A stretch of 5,343 nucleotides of DNA from an uncultured Clostridia bacterium (GTDB lineage: Bacteria > Bacillota > Clostridia > Lachnospirales > Anaerotignaceae): the NCBI GenBank assembly GCA_958420075.1, contig CATZIM010000146.1, positions 1 to 5,343 on the forward strand, read 5' to 3'. The notes beneath the pieces are model-generated. The model saw nothing but the letters and a program-made list of their open reading frames with translations, did not search any database and was not told where the DNA came from. Below, piece after piece: positions 4,838-5,343 of this stretch. A program made the position numbers and the translations under genes. The first letter of the stretch is position 1. Each line of letters starts with the position of its first letter.

Positions 4838-5343
4838 ATGATAAAAATTGCCATTTGTGATGATATTGCATCAGAACGGGAGGAGCTTCAGTCTATATTG
4901 TTTATGATTCAAAATACAGAACAAAACTGGAATTTTGATATCACGCAGTATGCAAGCGGAGAACTCCTTTTTATGGATTTGGAAGAACAGCAGTGTATTT
5001 TTGATCTGATTATCCTGGATATTTATATGGATGGAATGAGCGGGATGGAAATTGCCCATAAAATACGAAAGAATGGGATTCAAACACCCATTGTATTTTT
5101 GACGGCATCCCCTGATTTTGCACTGGAAAGCTATGATGTCAATGCTTTTGGATATCTTCTCAAACCAATTGATGCAGACAAGCTGACGGCTGTTTTAGAA
5201 CGACTTTTGGTATATTATGACAGACCTAGGGTTTCGATTCAATGTGATCGCAGAAGGCGATATCTCTTTTTTGATGAAATCATGTATGTGGAAAGCCGAC
5301 ATCACGACCTATATATTCATCTGGCAAAAGGAGAAATACTTAC
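4838..5343 (+). CDS. LytTR-family response regulator, 3'-truncated by window edge
   Basis: This is a two-component response regulator of the AgrA/VirR/LytR type; 168 codons are in view and the frame is still open at the edge. The receiver domain spans about residues 1-125: acidic pocket Asp8-Asp9 (AICDD), phosphoacceptor Asp61 in LIILDIYMDGMSG, switch Thr89 in VFLTA, and Lys109 in FGYLLKP, all intact. The start of a LytTR DNA-binding domain follows from about 132, with DEIMYVESRHHDLYIHLAKGE, the typical first strands. Full members run to about 235-250 residues, so some 70-80 are missing. Such regulators usually sit beside an HPK10-type sensor kinase and control peptide signalling, bacteriocin or virulence genes in Gram-positives. 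The partner would lie right of the window, so the target is unknown. Confidence 0.93.
   Translation, partial: MIKIAICDDIASEREELQSILFMIQNTEQNWNFDITQYASGELLFMDLEEQQCIFDLIILDIYMDGMSGMEIAHKIRKNGIQTPIVFLTASPDFALESYDVNAFGYLLKPIDADKLTAVLERLLVYYDRPRVSIQCDRRRRYLFFDEIMYVESRHHDLYIHLAKGEIL

Noticed and set aside
1..5343. CRISPR array, tRNA or rRNA gene, insertion sequence
   Set aside because: No regularly spaced direct repeats, no tRNA T-loop or anticodon pattern, and no transposase-like frame were seen on either strand.

Overview
The window looks like chromosomal DNA of a low-to-moderate-GC Bacillota, most likely an anaerobic Clostridia-type organism. The evidence is strong AGGAGG-type ribosome binding sites, intrinsic terminators with long T runs, A-rich -10 boxes, an rsfS gene, a GSP13/YugI-like S1 protein and a LytTR response regulator. 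Genus cannot be fixed by eye.

Layout. Positions 2-304 (+) hold the 3' end of rsfS, the ribosome silencing factor. After a 280-base gap with a large imperfect hairpin and a candidate promoter comes purC (585-1265, +), SAICAR synthetase of purine synthesis. A perfect 17-bp stem at 1322-1360 ends purC and probably also the convergent GNAT acetyltransferase gene (1366-1836, -). Between that gene and the next minus-strand gene lies a roughly 220-base region of nested inverted repeats (1866-2082), the least explained part of the window. Then come a small membrane protein of unknown function (2086-2382, -) and an S1-domain RNA-binding protein (2447-2893, -), which look like a two-gene transcript. 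Divergent from the S1 gene is an rlmD-type 23S rRNA m5U methyltransferase (2999-4372, +), closed by a terminator at 4457-4493. A 344-base gene-poor stretch carries a strong extended -10 promoter and a long leader for a LytTR response regulator that runs off the right edge (4838-5343, +).

How the genes work together. Three of the seven genes act on ribosomes or RNA (rsfS, the S1 protein, rlmD). The S1 gene and rlmD start from back-to-back promoters whose -10 boxes overlap. purC, the GNAT gene and the LytTR regulator have no evident link to these or to one another. The window is mostly ordinary core genome. The material worth a second look is non-coding: the hairpin cluster at 1866-2082, the hairpin at 379-436, and the leader region at 4607-4837.
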